From NCBI RefSeq assembly GCF_036013915.1, contig NZ_CP107899.1, positions 4,030,001 to 4,094,000 of the forward strand: DNA of 64,000 nt, in the 5' to 3' direction. The position numbers were made by a program, and so were the translations under genes. The notes under the pieces are model-generated. The model was not told where the DNA came from. It saw only the letters and a program-made list of their open reading frames with translations, and made no database searches. The first letter of the stretch is position 1. Every line of letters starts with the position of its first letter. Shown in pieces: positions 42,632 through 51,503 of this stretch. Source of the stretch: Streptomyces sp. NBC_00464 (GTDB taxonomy: Bacteria > Actinomycetota > Actinomycetes > Streptomycetales > Streptomycetaceae).

Positions 42632-44491
42632 ATGGCACGTGCGGTCGGCATCGACCTGGGCACGACTAACTCCGTCGTCAGCGTTCTCGAAGGCGGCGAG
42701 CCCACCGTCATCACCAACGCCGAAGGCGCCAGGACCACGCCGTCCGTCGTCGCTTTCGCGAAGAACGGCGAGGTGCTGGTCGGCGAGGTCGCCAAGCGCC
42801 AGGCAGTCACGAACGTCGACAGGACGATCCGTTCGGTCAAGCGCCACATGGGCACTGACTGGAAGATCGAGATCGACGGCAAGGGCTTCAACCCGCAGCA
42901 GATGAGCGCCTTCATCCTGCAGAAGCTCAAGCGTGACGCCGAGGCCTACCTGGGCGAGAAGGTGGCCGACGCGGTCATCACCGTCCCGGCGTACTTCAAC
43001 GACTCCGAGCGTCAGGCGACGAAGGAGGCCGGCGAGATCGCGGGCCTGAACGTCCTGCGTATCGTCAACGAGCCGACGGCCGCCGCGCTGGCGTACGGGC
43101 TCGACAAGGACGACCAGACGATCCTCGTCTTCGACCTCGGTGGCGGCACCTTCGACGTGTCCCTCCTGGAGATCGGCGACGGCGTCGTCGAGGTGAAGGC
43201 CACCAACGGTGACAACCACCTCGGTGGTGACGACTGGGACCAGCGCGTCGTCGACTACCTGGTGAAGCAGTTCGCCAACGGTCACGGCGTGGACCTGTCC
43301 AAGGACAAGATGGCTCTCCAGCGTCTCCGCGAGGCCGCGGAGAAGGCGAAGATCGAGCTGTCGTCCTCGACGGAGACCTCGATCAACCTGCCGTACATCA
43401 CGGCGTCGGCCGAGGGCCCGCTGCACCTGGACGAGAAGCTCACGCGCTCGCAGTTCCAGCAGCTCACCGCCGACCTCCTGGACCGCTGCAAGAGCCCGTT
43501 CCAGAACGTCATCAAGGACGCGGGCATCCAGCTCTCCGAGATCGACCACGTCGTTCTCGTCGGTGGCTCGACCCGTATGCCGGCCGTCGCCGAGCTCGTC
43601 AAGGAGCTCACGGGCGGCCAGGACGCCAACAAGGGTGTGAACCCGGACGAGGTCGTCGCCATCGGCGCCTCGCTCCAGGCCGGTGTCCTCAAGGGCGAGG
43701 TCAAGGACGTCCTGCTCCTCGACGTCACCCCGCTGTCCCTCGGTATCGAGACCAAGGGAGGGATCATGACCAAGCTCATCGAGCGCAACACCACGATCCC
43801 GACCAAGCGCTCGGAGATCTTCACGACGGCCGAGGACAACCAGCCGTCCGTGCAGATCCAGGTCTACCAGGGCGAGCGCGAGATCGCGGCGTACAACAAG
43901 AAGCTCGGAATGTTCGAGCTGACCGGTCTGCCGCCGGCCCCGCGTGGCGTGCCGCAGATCGAGGTCGCGTTCGACATCGACGCCAACGGCATCATGCACG
44001 TCGCTGCCAAGGACCTCGGCACCGGCAAGGAGCAGAAGATGACCGTCACCGGTGGCTCCTCGCTGCCGAAGGACGAGGTCAACCGGATGCGCGAAGAGGC
44101 CGAGCAGTACGCGGACGAGGACCACCGTCGTCGCGAGGCCGCCGAGTCGCGCAACCAGGGCGAGCAGCTCGTCTACCAGACGGAGAAGTTCCTCAAGGAC
44201 AACGAGGACAAGGTCCCCGGCGACGTGAAGACGGAGGTGGAGACCGCGCTCACCGAGCTGAAGGAGAAGCTCAAGGGCGAGGACACCGCCGAGATCCGCA
44301 CGGCCACCGAGAAGGTCGCGGCCGTCTCCCAGAAGCTGGGCCAGGCGATGTACGCCAACGCCCAGGCCGAGGGCGGCCCGCAGGCCGACGCGCAGCCGGG
44401 TGCCGACCAGGCCCAGGGCGACGCCCAGGACGATGTCGTCGACGCCGAGATCGTCGACGACGAGAAGGACTCCAAGGGCGGTGCGGCGTGA
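42632..44491 (+). CDS. dnaK: Hsp70 chaperone DnaK
   Basis: 619 residues, complete. Nucleotide-binding domain with [44 protein letters not shown] and [12 protein letters not shown]; substrate domain from about 370 with [13 protein letters not shown]; acidic Ala/Gly-rich tail. It refolds proteins with DnaJ and GrpE and, in Streptomyces, acts with HspR as co-repressor of its own operon. GTGA overlap with grpE. Confidence 0.99.
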   Translation: MARAVGIDLGTTNSVVSVLEGGEPTVITNAEGARTTPSVVAFAKNGEVLVGEVAKRQAVTNVDRTIRSVKRHMGTDWKIEIDGKGFNPQQMSAFILQKLKRDAEAYLGEKVADAVITVPAYFNDSERQATKEAGEIAGLNVLRIVNEPTAAALAYGLDKDDQTILVFDLGGGTFDVSLLEIGDGVVEVKATNGDNHLGGDDWDQRVVDYLVKQFANGHGVDLSKDKMALQRLREAAEKAKIELSSSTETSINLPYITASAEGPLHLDEKLTRSQFQQLTADLLDRCKSPFQNVIKDAGIQLSEIDHVVLVGGSTRMPAVAELVKELTGGQDANKGVNPDEVVAIGASLQAGVLKGEVKDVLLLDVTPLSLGIETKGGIMTKLIERNTTIPTKRSEIFTTAEDNQPSVQIQVYQGEREIAAYNKKLGMFELTGLPPAPRGVPQIEVAFDIDANGIMHVAAKDLGTGKEQKMTVTGGSSLPKDEVNRMREEAEQYADEDHRRREAAESRNQGEQLVYQTEKFLKDNEDKVPGDVKTEVETALTELKEKLKGEDTAEIRTATEKVAAVSQKLGQAMYANAQAEGGPQADAQPGADQAQGDAQDDVVDAEIVDDEKDSKGGAA

Positions 44492-45138
44492 CCGAGGAGA
44501 CTCCGGGCTTCGAGGAGAAGCCCGACGTCCCCTCCGGCGCCACCCCTGACGACGCCGAGCCGAAGGCCGCCACCCCCTCTTCGGAGGAGGAGGCGGCCCC
44601 GGCCGGGGACGCGAACCAGACAACGGCACTGACCGCTCAGCTGGACCAGGTCCGCACCGCGCTCTCCGAGCGCACGGGCGACCTCCAGCGGCTCCAGGCC
44701 GAGTACCAGAACTACCGCCGCCGCGTGGAGCGGGACCGGGTCACGGTCAAGGAGATCGCAGTCGCGGGTCTCCTGTCCGAGCTCCTGCCCGTGCTCGACG
44801 ACGTCGGCCGGGCCCGTGAGCACGGTGAGCTCGTGGGCGGGTTCAAGTCGGTGGCCGAATCGCTGGAGACGGTCGTCGCCAAGCTCGGACTGCAGCAGTT
44901 CGGCAAGGAGGGCGAGCCCTTCGACCCGACGATCCACGAGGCCCTGATGCACTCGTACGCGCCGGACGTCACCGAGACGACCTGCGTGGCGATCCTGCAG
45001 CCCGGGTACCGGATCGGCGAGCGCACCATCCGTCCCGCGCGGGTGGCGGTGGCCGAACCCCAGCCGGGGGCGACGCCCGCGTCCGCGAAGGAAGAGAAGA
45101 GTGACGACGAGGAGAGCGGTGGCGGCGAGGAGGTCTGA
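44488..45138 (+). CDS. grpE: Nucleotide exchange factor GrpE
   Basis: 216 residues from a GTG that overlaps the dnaK stop. Acidic start, coiled-coil ([20 protein letters not shown], then [12 protein letters not shown]), then the GrpE head with [15 protein letters not shown], and [12 protein letters not shown], and [20 protein letters not shown]. It releases ADP from DnaK. The acidic tail is long, as usual in Streptomyces. Confidence 0.97.
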   Translation: MTEETPGFEEKPDVPSGATPDDAEPKAATPSSEEEAAPAGDANQTTALTAQLDQVRTALSERTGDLQRLQAEYQNYRRRVERDRVTVKEIAVAGLLSELLPVLDDVGRAREHGELVGGFKSVAESLETVVAKLGLQQFGKEGEPFDPTIHEALMHSYAPDVTETTCVAILQPGYRIGERTIRPARVAVAEPQPGATPASAKEEKSDDEESGGGEEV

Positions 45139-45219
45139 CATTCCGTCCGACCACCTGGCAGCACACCGACCTCCCACCCGTCCGGCCATGTGGCCGGTCG
45201 TCCGGAAGGAGGGACGTCG

Positions 45220-46389
45220 ATGAGTACGAAGGACTTCGTCGAGAAGGACTACTACAAGGTTCTCGGCGTCCCGAAGGACGCCACCGACGCCGAGATCAAG
45301 AAGGCGTACCGGAAGCTCGCCCGCGAGTTCCACCCGGACGCCAACAAGGGCAACGACAAGGCGGAGGAGCGCTTCAAGGAGATCTCCGAGGCGAACGACA
45401 TCCTCGGTGACACCAAGAAGCGCAAGGAGTACGACGAGGCGCGCGCCCTCTTCGGCAACGGCGGCTTCCGCGCCGGACCCGGCGGAGCCCAGGGCAACTT
45501 CGACCTGGGGGACCTCTTCGGAGGTGCCCCGGGCGGAGCCGGCGGGTTCGGCGGCGGCGGCCTGGGAGATGTCTTCGGCGGCCTCTTCAACCGGGGCGGC
45601 GGCGGTACCGGCACACGGGTACAGCCGCGCCGCGGCCAGGACATCGAGTCCGAGGTGACGCTCAGCTTCACCGAGGCGGTCGACGGGGCCACGGTCCCGT
45701 TGCGGATGTCCAGCCAGGCACCCTGCAAGGCGTGCTCCGGCACCGGCGACAAGAACGGCAGCCCCAGGGTCTGCCCGACCTGCGTCGGCACCGGGCAGGT
45801 CTCGCGCGGCAGCGGCGGCGGATTCTCGCTCACCGACCCCTGCGTGGACTGCAAGGGCCGGGGCCTCATCGCCCAGGACCCCTGCGAGGTCTGCAAGGGC
45901 AGCGGCCGGGCGAAGTCGTCCCGCACCATGCAGGTCAGGATTCCGGCGGGCGTCCTCGACAGCCAGCGGATCCGGCTGCGCGGCAAGGGCGCCCCGGGCG
46001 AGCGCGGCGGACCGGCCGGCGACCTCTATGTCGTCGTCCACGTCGACGCCCACCCGGTCTTCGGCCGCAAGGGCGACAACCTCACGGTCACCGTGCCCGT
46101 CACCTTCACGGAGGCGGCGCTCGGCGGCGAGGTGAAGGTCCCCACGCTCGGCGGACCGCCGGTCACCCTGAAGCTTCCGGCCGGCACGCCCAACGGGCGC
46201 ACCATGCGGGCCCGCGGCAAGGGCGCGGTCCGCAAGGACGGCACCCGCGGTGACCTGCTGGTCACCGTGGAGGTGACGGTCCCCACGGACCTGGGCACCG
46301 ACGCCCGGGACGCGTTGGAGGCCTACCGAAAGGCGACCGCGGACCAGGACCCGCGGGCGGAGCTGTTCCAGGCAGCGAAGGGAGCTTGA
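45220..46389 (+). CDS. dnaJ: Co-chaperone DnaJ
   Basis: 389 residues from ATG 45220 (GGAAGGAGGG upstream). J domain with YYKVLGVPKDATDAEIKKAY and HPD in REFHPDAN; long Gly/Phe region; four zinc repeats CKACSGTG, CPTCVGTG, CVDCKGRG, CEVCKGSG; C-terminal substrate domains. It stimulates DnaK ATPase. 81 bases after grpE and one base before hspR. Confidence 0.98.
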   Translation: MSTKDFVEKDYYKVLGVPKDATDAEIKKAYRKLAREFHPDANKGNDKAEERFKEISEANDILGDTKKRKEYDEARALFGNGGFRAGPGGAQGNFDLGDLFGGAPGGAGGFGGGGLGDVFGGLFNRGGGGTGTRVQPRRGQDIESEVTLSFTEAVDGATVPLRMSSQAPCKACSGTGDKNGSPRVCPTCVGTGQVSRGSGGGFSLTDPCVDCKGRGLIAQDPCEVCKGSGRAKSSRTMQVRIPAGVLDSQRIRLRGKGAPGERGGPAGDLYVVVHVDAHPVFGRKGDNLTVTVPVTFTEAALGGEVKVPTLGGPPVTLKLPAGTPNGRTMRARGKGAVRKDGTRGDLLVTVEVTVPTDLGTDARDALEAYRKATADQDPRAELFQAAKGA

Positions 46390-46390
46390 G

Positions 46391-46837
46391 GTGGACGGCC
46401 GACGACGCAATCCGTACGAACTCACCGATGAATCCCCGGTGTACGTGATCTCGATCGCGGCCCAGCTCTCGGGCCTGCATCCTCAGACGCTGCGCCAGTA
46501 CGACCGCCTCGGCCTGGTCTCGCCCGACCGCACGGCCGGACGCGGACGGCGCTACTCGGCCCGCGACATCGAGCTGCTGCGCACCGTGCAGCAGCTGTCG
46601 CAGGACGAGGGCATCAACCTGGCCGGCATCAAGCGCATCATCGAACTGGAGAACCAGGTCGCGGCCCTCCAGCAGCGCGTCGCCGAGCTCTCGGCGGCCG
46701 TGGACGGGGCGGCGGTGGCCATGCGGCAGCGCGAGGCGCAGGTGCACGCGTCGTACCGGCGCGACCTGGTGCCGTATCAGGATGTGCAGCAGACCAGCGC
46801 CTTGGTGGTCTGGCGGCCGAAGAGGCCGAAGGACTGA
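46391..46837 (+). CDS. hspR: Heat-shock repressor HspR
   Basis: 148 residues from GTG 46391. MerR-type HTH: PVYVISIAAQLSGLHPQTLR, QYDRLGLVSPDRTAGRGRRY and DIELLRTVQQLSQDEGINLAG, then a coiled-coil dimer helix. It binds HAIR sites upstream of dnaK and clpB; DnaK serves as co-repressor, giving feedback to protein-folding stress. One base separates it from dnaJ. Confidence 0.97.
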   Translation: MDGRRRNPYELTDESPVYVISIAAQLSGLHPQTLRQYDRLGLVSPDRTAGRGRRYSARDIELLRTVQQLSQDEGINLAGIKRIIELENQVAALQQRVAELSAAVDGAAVAMRQREAQVHASYRRDLVPYQDVQQTSALVVWRPKRPKD

Positions 46838-46855
46838 GGGGATTCGATCCCCGCC

Positions 46856-46904
46856 ACGGAGAAGCCCGTCACCCCGGAACGTCAGGGGCGGCGGGCTTCT
46901 CCGT
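46856..46904. terminator. Two-way hairpin after hspR and the converging regulator
   Basis: ACGGAGAAGCCCG (46856-46868) and CGGGCTTCTCCGT (46892-46904), a 13-base stem. Its right arm lies inside the last codons of the minus-strand regulator gene. Confidence 0.75.
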
Positions 46905-47888
46905 CGTGACCGGCGGTACGGGCTCGGCGATGCCGGAGCGGACGAGGAGGGCGCCGAGATGGGTGCGGCTGGTGGCGCCGAGGGTCTGCATGAGCTTGGC
47001 GATGTGCGTGCGGCAGGTGCGGACGCTGAAGCCCAGCTTCTTCGCCACAGCCTCGTCGTGGTGTCCCTGGACCAGGAGCCGGGCGATGCTGAGCTGGACG
47101 GCGGTGGCGGGAGTGCCCGGGGCTGCTGTCTGCAGTTGCTCGGCGATCGGGGTCGCCTGCGCCCACAGGACTTCGTACACCTGCACCAGGTAACGGACCA
47201 GCGCCGGATGCCGGATCTGGAGAGCCACATTCCGGTCGGCCGTCGCGGGAATGAACGCTGTCGCGTGGTCGAAGATGATGAGCCGGTCGATGGTCTGTTC
47301 CATCGTTCTGACCTGCACCTGTCCTGGTGGCATCTGCTCCAGGTAGTTCCTGAGGGGCGCGCTGTAGCGTGCCGGGTGCTGGTAGATGTGGCGGAGCCGG
47401 GCTCCTCTGTCCACAGCCGACAGGCCGTTGGAGAGGCCCTGCTGGATCTGTTCGGGTGATCGGTGGCCGCCTGGCTGGGCCGTCAGCACTTCCGTGTCGG
47501 CGACGGTGGCTGCCTCGTGGAGAGCGGCGCCGATCAGCCTCTTGCCTTCGAGCACGGTGATGGACAGGTTGGGGTCCTCGCTGGCGATGGCCGCCAAGGG
47601 GGCGAGGGAGTCGACCAGGGCCGCGCTGCGGCGTATCTGTTCATAGACGTTGCGCGTGATGGGCTGCAGCAGATGGGCGAGCGCGGCCGAAGGCGTGGCA
47701 GGGCACAGCATCGTCGGATCCCGGGGGTCCGGGTGGAGCAGGGCCATTTCGACGAGGCAGGGGGCCGATGAGATCTCCGCTCGTGCGATGCGGCCGTGTC
47801 GCAGGGATTCGGAGTAGAGCCGGATTGCCGGCTCGCACAGTTCGGAGTCGCTGTGCGGGTGATTTGGTATGACCGTTTCCGTGCCCAT
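46869..47888 (-). CDS. TrmB/LuxR-type regulator 1
   Basis: 339 residues; GAGGGGG precedes the ATG. An N-terminal helical part (ELCEPAIRLYSESLRHGRIA), a middle PLD-like sensory region (TEVLTAQPGG, VRTMEQTIDRLIIFDHATAF), and a C-terminal LuxR HTH (LLVQGHHDEAVAKKLGFSVR, TCRTHIAKLMQTLGATSRTH). It is a paralogue of the next gene, on the same strand, so these are tandem copies. No kinase or receiver domain. Effector unknown. Confidence 0.85.
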   Translation of the reverse strand: MGTETVIPNHPHSDSELCEPAIRLYSESLRHGRIARAEISSAPCLVEMALLHPDPRDPTMLCPATPSAALAHLLQPITRNVYEQIRRSAALVDSLAPLAAIASEDPNLSITVLEGKRLIGAALHEAATVADTEVLTAQPGGHRSPEQIQQGLSNGLSAVDRGARLRHIYQHPARYSAPLRNYLEQMPPGQVQVRTMEQTIDRLIIFDHATAFIPATADRNVALQIRHPALVRYLVQVYEVLWAQATPIAEQLQTAAPGTPATAVQLSIARLLVQGHHDEAVAKKLGFSVRTCRTHIAKLMQTLGATSRTHLGALLVRSGIAEPVPPVTTEKPAAPDVPG

Positions 47889-48070
47889 CTGGACCCCCTC
47901 ATTCCTTGCAGTGCAACAAGATGACGGTGGTGAAACCCTAGCGACCGGGGGAGTGTTGACCTGTTGGGGGAGCCGGGAACTCCCCCGGCTGATTCAGGGC
48001 ACGACCATGCTCTCCCCCGTTGCGTGGTTGTGCCCCCGGCCCGGGGGTGGGGAACTTTGGGTGCCGGCCG

Positions 48071-48099
48071 GTCAGGAATCCTGTTCCAGGATTCCTGAC
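48071..48099 (-). terminator. Hairpin overlapping the end of regulator 2
   Basis: GTCAGGAATCCTG, three bases, CAGGATTCCTGAC. It includes the stop codon of regulator 2. The following 183 bases to regulator 1 include a TTGCA-G-TGCAA palindrome (47905-47915) before regulator 1. Confidence 0.7.
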
Positions 48100-49055
48100 C
48101 GGGCGATCAGATAACCGAGTTGCGTCCGGCTCTTGCTGCCGAGGGCGGCGTTCAGTTTGGCGATATGAGTTCGGCAGGTGCGCACGTTCATGCCGAGGCG
48201 CCGGGCGATCGAGTCGTCGACGTGTCCTTCTACGAGGAGTTGAGCGATGGAGCGCTGGACGCCGCTTATGCCCTCCGGGGTGGGCTCGTACCGCACGTCC
48301 TCCAGAAGCGGGGTGGCGCGCTGCCAGAGCTGTTCGAACACCCTGGTCAGGTATGCCACCAGGCCCGGGTGGCGCAGCTCCAGTGCCACTTCCGCGTCCT
48401 CCTGGGCAGGGATGAAGGCCACCGTGTGGTCGAAGACGAGCATGCGCTCGACGAGTTCCTCGAGGGTGCGGATCTCGACCTTGCCCTCCGCCAGACGCTC
48501 GGCGTAGGCATACGTCCCATGGTGGTGCCGGACGGTGTGCTGATAAAGCGTGCGAATGCTGACGCCGCGGTCGATCACGGCCTGTCCGCGCTCGACGCCT
48601 TTGCTGAGAATGAGCTCGCTGCGCCCGCCGCCCGGCTGGATGGTGAGGACTTCGGTGGTGCACTCGGCCGTCGCGACATCGATGGCGGCATTGATTCTGG
48701 CGTTGCCTTCCAGCACGGTGATGGCGTGCGTGGTCGGTGCGTCCTGTGCGCTGATGTCCATGAACGGTTCGAAGGATTCAGCCAGTTCGAGGGAGCGGCG
48801 ACGCCGGTCCTGGATCTCCCGCTCGATGGGGTGGAGTCGCTGCGCGAGTGCGGCCGACGGAGGTACGGGACGGAGCCACTCGGGGTCGTCGGGGTCCGGG
48901 TGCAGCAGGGCGAAGTCCATCAGGCACGGTGCGGGCGCCACATCGGAGCGAGGTATCCGTCCTGATCGCAGTGCACTGGCATAAAGGCGCTGCCCTGCTT
49001 CGCACAGATCGGTGATCCCATGAGGATGTCCCGTATTCGGTCTACTTGTGGCCAT
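48072..49055 (-). CDS. TrmB/LuxR-type regulator 2, divergent to the DITW peptide gene
   Basis: 327 residues from ATG 49055 (GGTGGAGAT upstream). Same layout as regulator 1: DLCEAGQRLYASALRSGRIP, TEVLTIQPGGGRSE, IRTLEELVERMLVFDHTVAF, then the HTH LLVEGHVDDSIARRLGMNVR-TCRTHIAKLNAALGSKSR. It faces the peptide/Rieske-like genes across 127 bases that hold an inverted repeat next to its own start, so it may control both directions. The PLD-like middle part may sense a peptide or other ligand, but this is inferred. Confidence 0.85.
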   Translation of the reverse strand: MATSRPNTGHPHGITDLCEAGQRLYASALRSGRIPRSDVAPAPCLMDFALLHPDPDDPEWLRPVPPSAALAQRLHPIEREIQDRRRRSLELAESFEPFMDISAQDAPTTHAITVLEGNARINAAIDVATAECTTEVLTIQPGGGRSELILSKGVERGQAVIDRGVSIRTLYQHTVRHHHGTYAYAERLAEGKVEIRTLEELVERMLVFDHTVAFIPAQEDAEVALELRHPGLVAYLTRVFEQLWQRATPLLEDVRYEPTPEGISGVQRSIAQLLVEGHVDDSIARRLGMNVRTCRTHIAKLNAALGSKSRTQLGYLIARSGILEQDS

Positions 49056-49067
49056 ATCTCCACCCCC

Positions 49068-49093
49068 CATGTTCTTGAACCAGCAGGAACATG
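49068..49093. promoter_or_regulatory. Inverted repeat between regulator 2 and the peptide gene
   Basis: CATGTTC (49068-49074) and GAACATG (49087-49093), 12 bases apart, 13 bases from the regulator ATG. Candidate operator. Confidence 0.5.
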
Positions 49094-49182
49094 ATGCATC
49101 GACCCAGTGGTGTTCGCGTCCCTGGGTGAGACATCGTCTTACGTGCGGGGGAGATGACCCATCAAGTGAGGACGAAGCCGAA

Positions 49183-49407
49183 ATGTATAAGCGAATGCTT
49201 CGCTCGGTGCTTGCCACTGCGTTTGCGGGGGCCTTGGCTTACGGCGTGCTGGGTGCCACCGACATTACGTGGGAGGTCGCGCCCGACTCGTCATCGAGTC
49301 GCGTCGCAGCAGCCCCTGTCGGGGACATCACGTGGGGCGGCGTTGCGCCGAAGGATGCCAAGGGCGACATCACGTGGGGTTTCACGTCGACTTCGGCGGG
49401 CGTCTGA
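49183..49407 (+). CDS. Small exported-looking peptide with three DITW repeats
   Basis: 74 residues from ATG 49183. The start KRMLRSVLATAFAGALAYGV is a short basic plus hydrophobic segment like a signal peptide or membrane anchor. The rest holds three repeats: TDITWE, GDITWG and GDITWG, separated by Ala/Pro/Ser-rich linkers, ending GFTSTSAGV. No Cys. The stop is one base before the next ATG, so the two are coupled. A precursor of a repeated signal peptide is one reading; a small anchored peptide is another. I do not know a described function. Confidence 0.75.
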   Translation: MYKRMLRSVLATAFAGALAYGVLGATDITWEVAPDSSSSRVAAAPVGDITWGGVAPKDAKGDITWGFTSTSAGV

Positions 49408-49408
49408 C

Positions 49409-49729
49409 ATGACCACGCCGCCGGACGACCGGACCTTCCGGCGTGAGATGGCAACCGCCTACCGCTCAGGGTGGCATTTCATCGACCTCGTCACGGCGCT
49501 TCCTCATCGTGGTGATTCGTTGATGGTCACTCTGTTCGGTGACCCGGTCGTCGTCGCCCGTGAGGACGACGGGGAGCTGCGCGCCTACCGCTGCCTCCGC
49601 AAACCGCGCGGAGCACCGCAGCCCGTGCGCTGTGCCATTCGGTACGACATGATTTTCGTGAACCTCGCGCAGCGCGATCACCAGCTGTTCGAACCCGAAG
49701 CCATCTCCGCCACCCCCCGCAGTGCCTGA
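49409..49729 (+). CDS. Small Rieske-like protein without cluster ligands
   Basis: 106 residues. The run GWHFIDLVTALPHRGDSLMV, TLFGDPVVVAREDDGELRAY follows the N-terminal strands of Rieske domains, and MIFVNLAQRD resembles the segment after them. The two Cys-x-His / Cys-x2-His blocks expected in between are replaced by RCLRKPRGAPQPVRCAIRYD, so it cannot hold a 2Fe-2S cluster in the normal way. It may bind a partner or ligand instead. Coupled to the DITW peptide gene. Confidence 0.6.
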   Translation: MTTPPDDRTFRREMATAYRSGWHFIDLVTALPHRGDSLMVTLFGDPVVVAREDDGELRAYRCLRKPRGAPQPVRCAIRYDMIFVNLAQRDHQLFEPEAISATPRSA

Positions 49730-49772
49730 GCGATCCCCCGTCGTTCCACGTCGCTCAGACACTCCCCCACAC

Positions 49773-49811
49773 AACGGCGCCACCGTGACCTGAACACGGT
49801 GGCGCCGTTGT
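49773..49811 (+). terminator. Hairpin after the Rieske-like gene
   Basis: AACGGCGCCACCGTG and CACGGTGGCGCCGTT, a 15-base perfect stem with a 7-base loop, then GTGCTTC. It closes the peptide/Rieske-like unit. Confidence 0.9.
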
Positions 49812-49924
49812 GCTTCTCCCGGAGACATTCCGGTCGGAGCAGCTCAGAAGGTGTCAAAGTGCGCCGTCTGTGTGGGTGAGGGCGCGGTCCTCCATGCTCC
49901 GCCCTTCCACCCCAAGGGTCATTC

Positions 49925-50797
49925 ATGAGCGGACACGAGGTCGAAGAACTGCCGGGCCGGCGCGGACATGACGGCGATGCCGCATACCTCGACAAGATGC
50001 TGCTCCACCGCGAGGTGGAGGTCTCCTTCGACGAAACGGTGAACGGGAAGGTCTTTCTGGCGGTGTGGCTGAGGGCCGCCGCCGTGGCGTTCGGCGTGCT
50101 TCTCCTCTTCGGCTTCGTCGGGCTCGTCGCCCTGGCCGGTGATCCGCAGAGCGGGCTCGGGATCATGGGGATCGGCATGCAGATCGCGATGATCGCGTTC
50201 GTCGCCGTCTTCCTGGCGTCGAAGATCACCGAGCCGGTCGGTGAGTGGCGGGTCCTGCTGGCCGACCGGGAGGCGCACGCCGAATCGGCGTACACCGAGA
50301 TCGCCAGGGTCGTGCAGGAGCGCCGGCTGCCGGTCGTACCGGTGTTCCGCCGCATCCGCACCGAAGGCGAGAACCCCCGGGTGACCCACCGGATGGCGCT
50401 CCAGGACGGGAGTTACGTCGCGTACCTCTCGGTATTCGCCTATGGCACCAGCCTCTATCTGGGCTGGGTGATGTGGCGCGAGCGGCGGGGCACCGAGCTC
50501 GTCGGGCAGTTCGTCTCCGACTTCGTCAGGGGCTTCGGCGGCAGCGACATGGAGAAGGTCGTCATGCGGACCGAGCCGCCGCGCGCTCTGCGGGAGGCGT
50601 TGCACGCCGCCGCCAGGGAAGGGCTGTACGCCGCCGTCGACGGACGCGTGGTCGCTCCCGAAGCGGCCTTCCCGCACGGTCTCCCGCAGATCGAGGAGGA
50701 GGTCGCGGCGTCCCTCCCGGTCCAGGCGCAGGCGCCTGCGCCGATGGCGCCGCCGCCGGTGCCGCCCCGCCGGCCCTGGTCGGAGGGCGGCAGCTGA
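49925..50797 (+). CDS. Membrane protein of unknown function
   Basis: 290 residues. Two membrane helices near residues 45-65 (VWLRAAAVAFGVLLLFGFVG) and 80-100 (IGMQIAMIAFVAVFLASKIT), a soluble middle, one possible third helix (YVAYLSVFAYGTSLYLGWVM), and a Pro/Ala-rich tail (PVQAQAPAPMAPPPVPPRRP). No family recognised with confidence. A common kind of Streptomyces conserved hypothetical protein; no operon partner. Confidence 0.75.
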   Translation: MSGHEVEELPGRRGHDGDAAYLDKMLLHREVEVSFDETVNGKVFLAVWLRAAAVAFGVLLLFGFVGLVALAGDPQSGLGIMGIGMQIAMIAFVAVFLASKITEPVGEWRVLLADREAHAESAYTEIARVVQERRLPVVPVFRRIRTEGENPRVTHRMALQDGSYVAYLSVFAYGTSLYLGWVMWRERRGTELVGQFVSDFVRGFGGSDMEKVVMRTEPPRALREALHAAAREGLYAAVDGRVVAPEAAFPHGLPQIEEEVAASLPVQAQAPAPMAPPPVPPRRPWSEGGS

Positions 50798-50820
50798 CGG
50801 CCGGGAAGGGCGGGGTGGCA

Positions 50821-50926
50821 CGCCTGGCGGCCGCTGCGGGTCACCCCCGGCCGAGCGCCTGGCGGCCGCTGCGGGTCACCCCCGGCCGAGCGCCCGGCGG
50901 CCGCTGCGGGGTCACCCCCGGCCGAG
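50821..50926. repeat. Three tandem copies of a 35-base unit
   Basis: Units start at 50821, 50856 and 50891 (35, 35 and 36 bases; each begins CGCC[T/C]GGCGGCCGCTGCGG). The third overlaps the last codons and stop of the PPOX-type gene on the minus strand, so the other two are duplicated ends of that gene. Not a CRISPR: no spacers. Confidence 0.85.
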
Positions 50927-51316
50927 TGCCCGGTCCAGGCTGATCTCGATGACGACCCGGTCGGGGTTGGGCGACGGCGTGCGCTCGTAGCGCTCCATGT
51001 GGCGGCGTACGGCCGTCTCGACCCTGTCCTGCTCCGTACGGACCCTGGCGACGCCCTCCAGGGTCGCCCAGCGTGCCCGGTGCACCTGGCAGGCGGCGAC
51101 GCGGGCGCCGTCCGGGCCCGCGGCCAGGATGTTGGCGACCTTGCGGCTGTTCTTGTTGGTGATGATGCGGGCGAGGCCGGCCTCGGGGTCGTACGTCACA
51201 CAGACCGGCACCACGTGCGGGGTGCCGTCGGGGCGGGGCGTGGTGAGGGTGCACAGATGGGACTCGCGCCAGAACGCGAGGTACTCCGGGCCGGGATTGC
51301 GTACATCGACTGCCAT
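50912..51316 (-). CDS. Pyridoxamine-5'-phosphate-oxidase-fold (PPOX) protein
   Basis: 134 residues from ATG 51316. The split-barrel pattern is clear: HLCTLTTPRPDGTPHVVPVC, ARIITNKNSRKVANILA, and WATLEGVARVRTEQDRVETA. Such Streptomyces proteins use F420 or FMN, or bind haem; which one is not decided here. Divergent from clpB. Confidence 0.83.
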   Translation of the reverse strand: MAVDVRNPGPEYLAFWRESHLCTLTTPRPDGTPHVVPVCVTYDPEAGLARIITNKNSRKVANILAAGPDGARVAACQVHRARWATLEGVARVRTEQDRVETAVRRHMERYERTPSPNPDRVVIEISLDRALGRG

Positions 51317-51417
51317 GGGGCCAGCGTAGGCAGTCCCGGGCCGCTCCGCGGTGGCGGGCGGGCCGAGGCGCCGGTTCACTCGGAGCGGAAGAGGGCCCGG
51401 AAGTCGCCCGTTCTTGC

Positions 51418-51438
51418 CTTGAGTGGAATAGACTCAAC
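51418..51438. promoter_or_regulatory. HAIR site (HspR operator) upstream of clpB
   Basis: CTTGAGT-N7-ACTCAAC, one mismatch from the HAIR consensus, 66 bases before the clpB GTG. It ties clpB to HspR control with the dnaK operon. Confidence 0.9.
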
Positions 51439-51503
51439 TTTGTGCACGTTGATCGTGTCAGTAGTGAGGACGGACCAGTCACCGCAAGGAGGAGAGCGCG
51501 CAC

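Noticed and set aside
42614..44629. A 671-codon open frame opposite dnaK
   Set aside because: Antisense frames over dnaK are often open in GC-rich genomes because of its codon use. No RBS or domain supports it.
50821..50926. Short tandem repeats that could suggest a CRISPR array
   Set aside because: The units touch each other without unique spacers, only three exist, and no cas gene is near.
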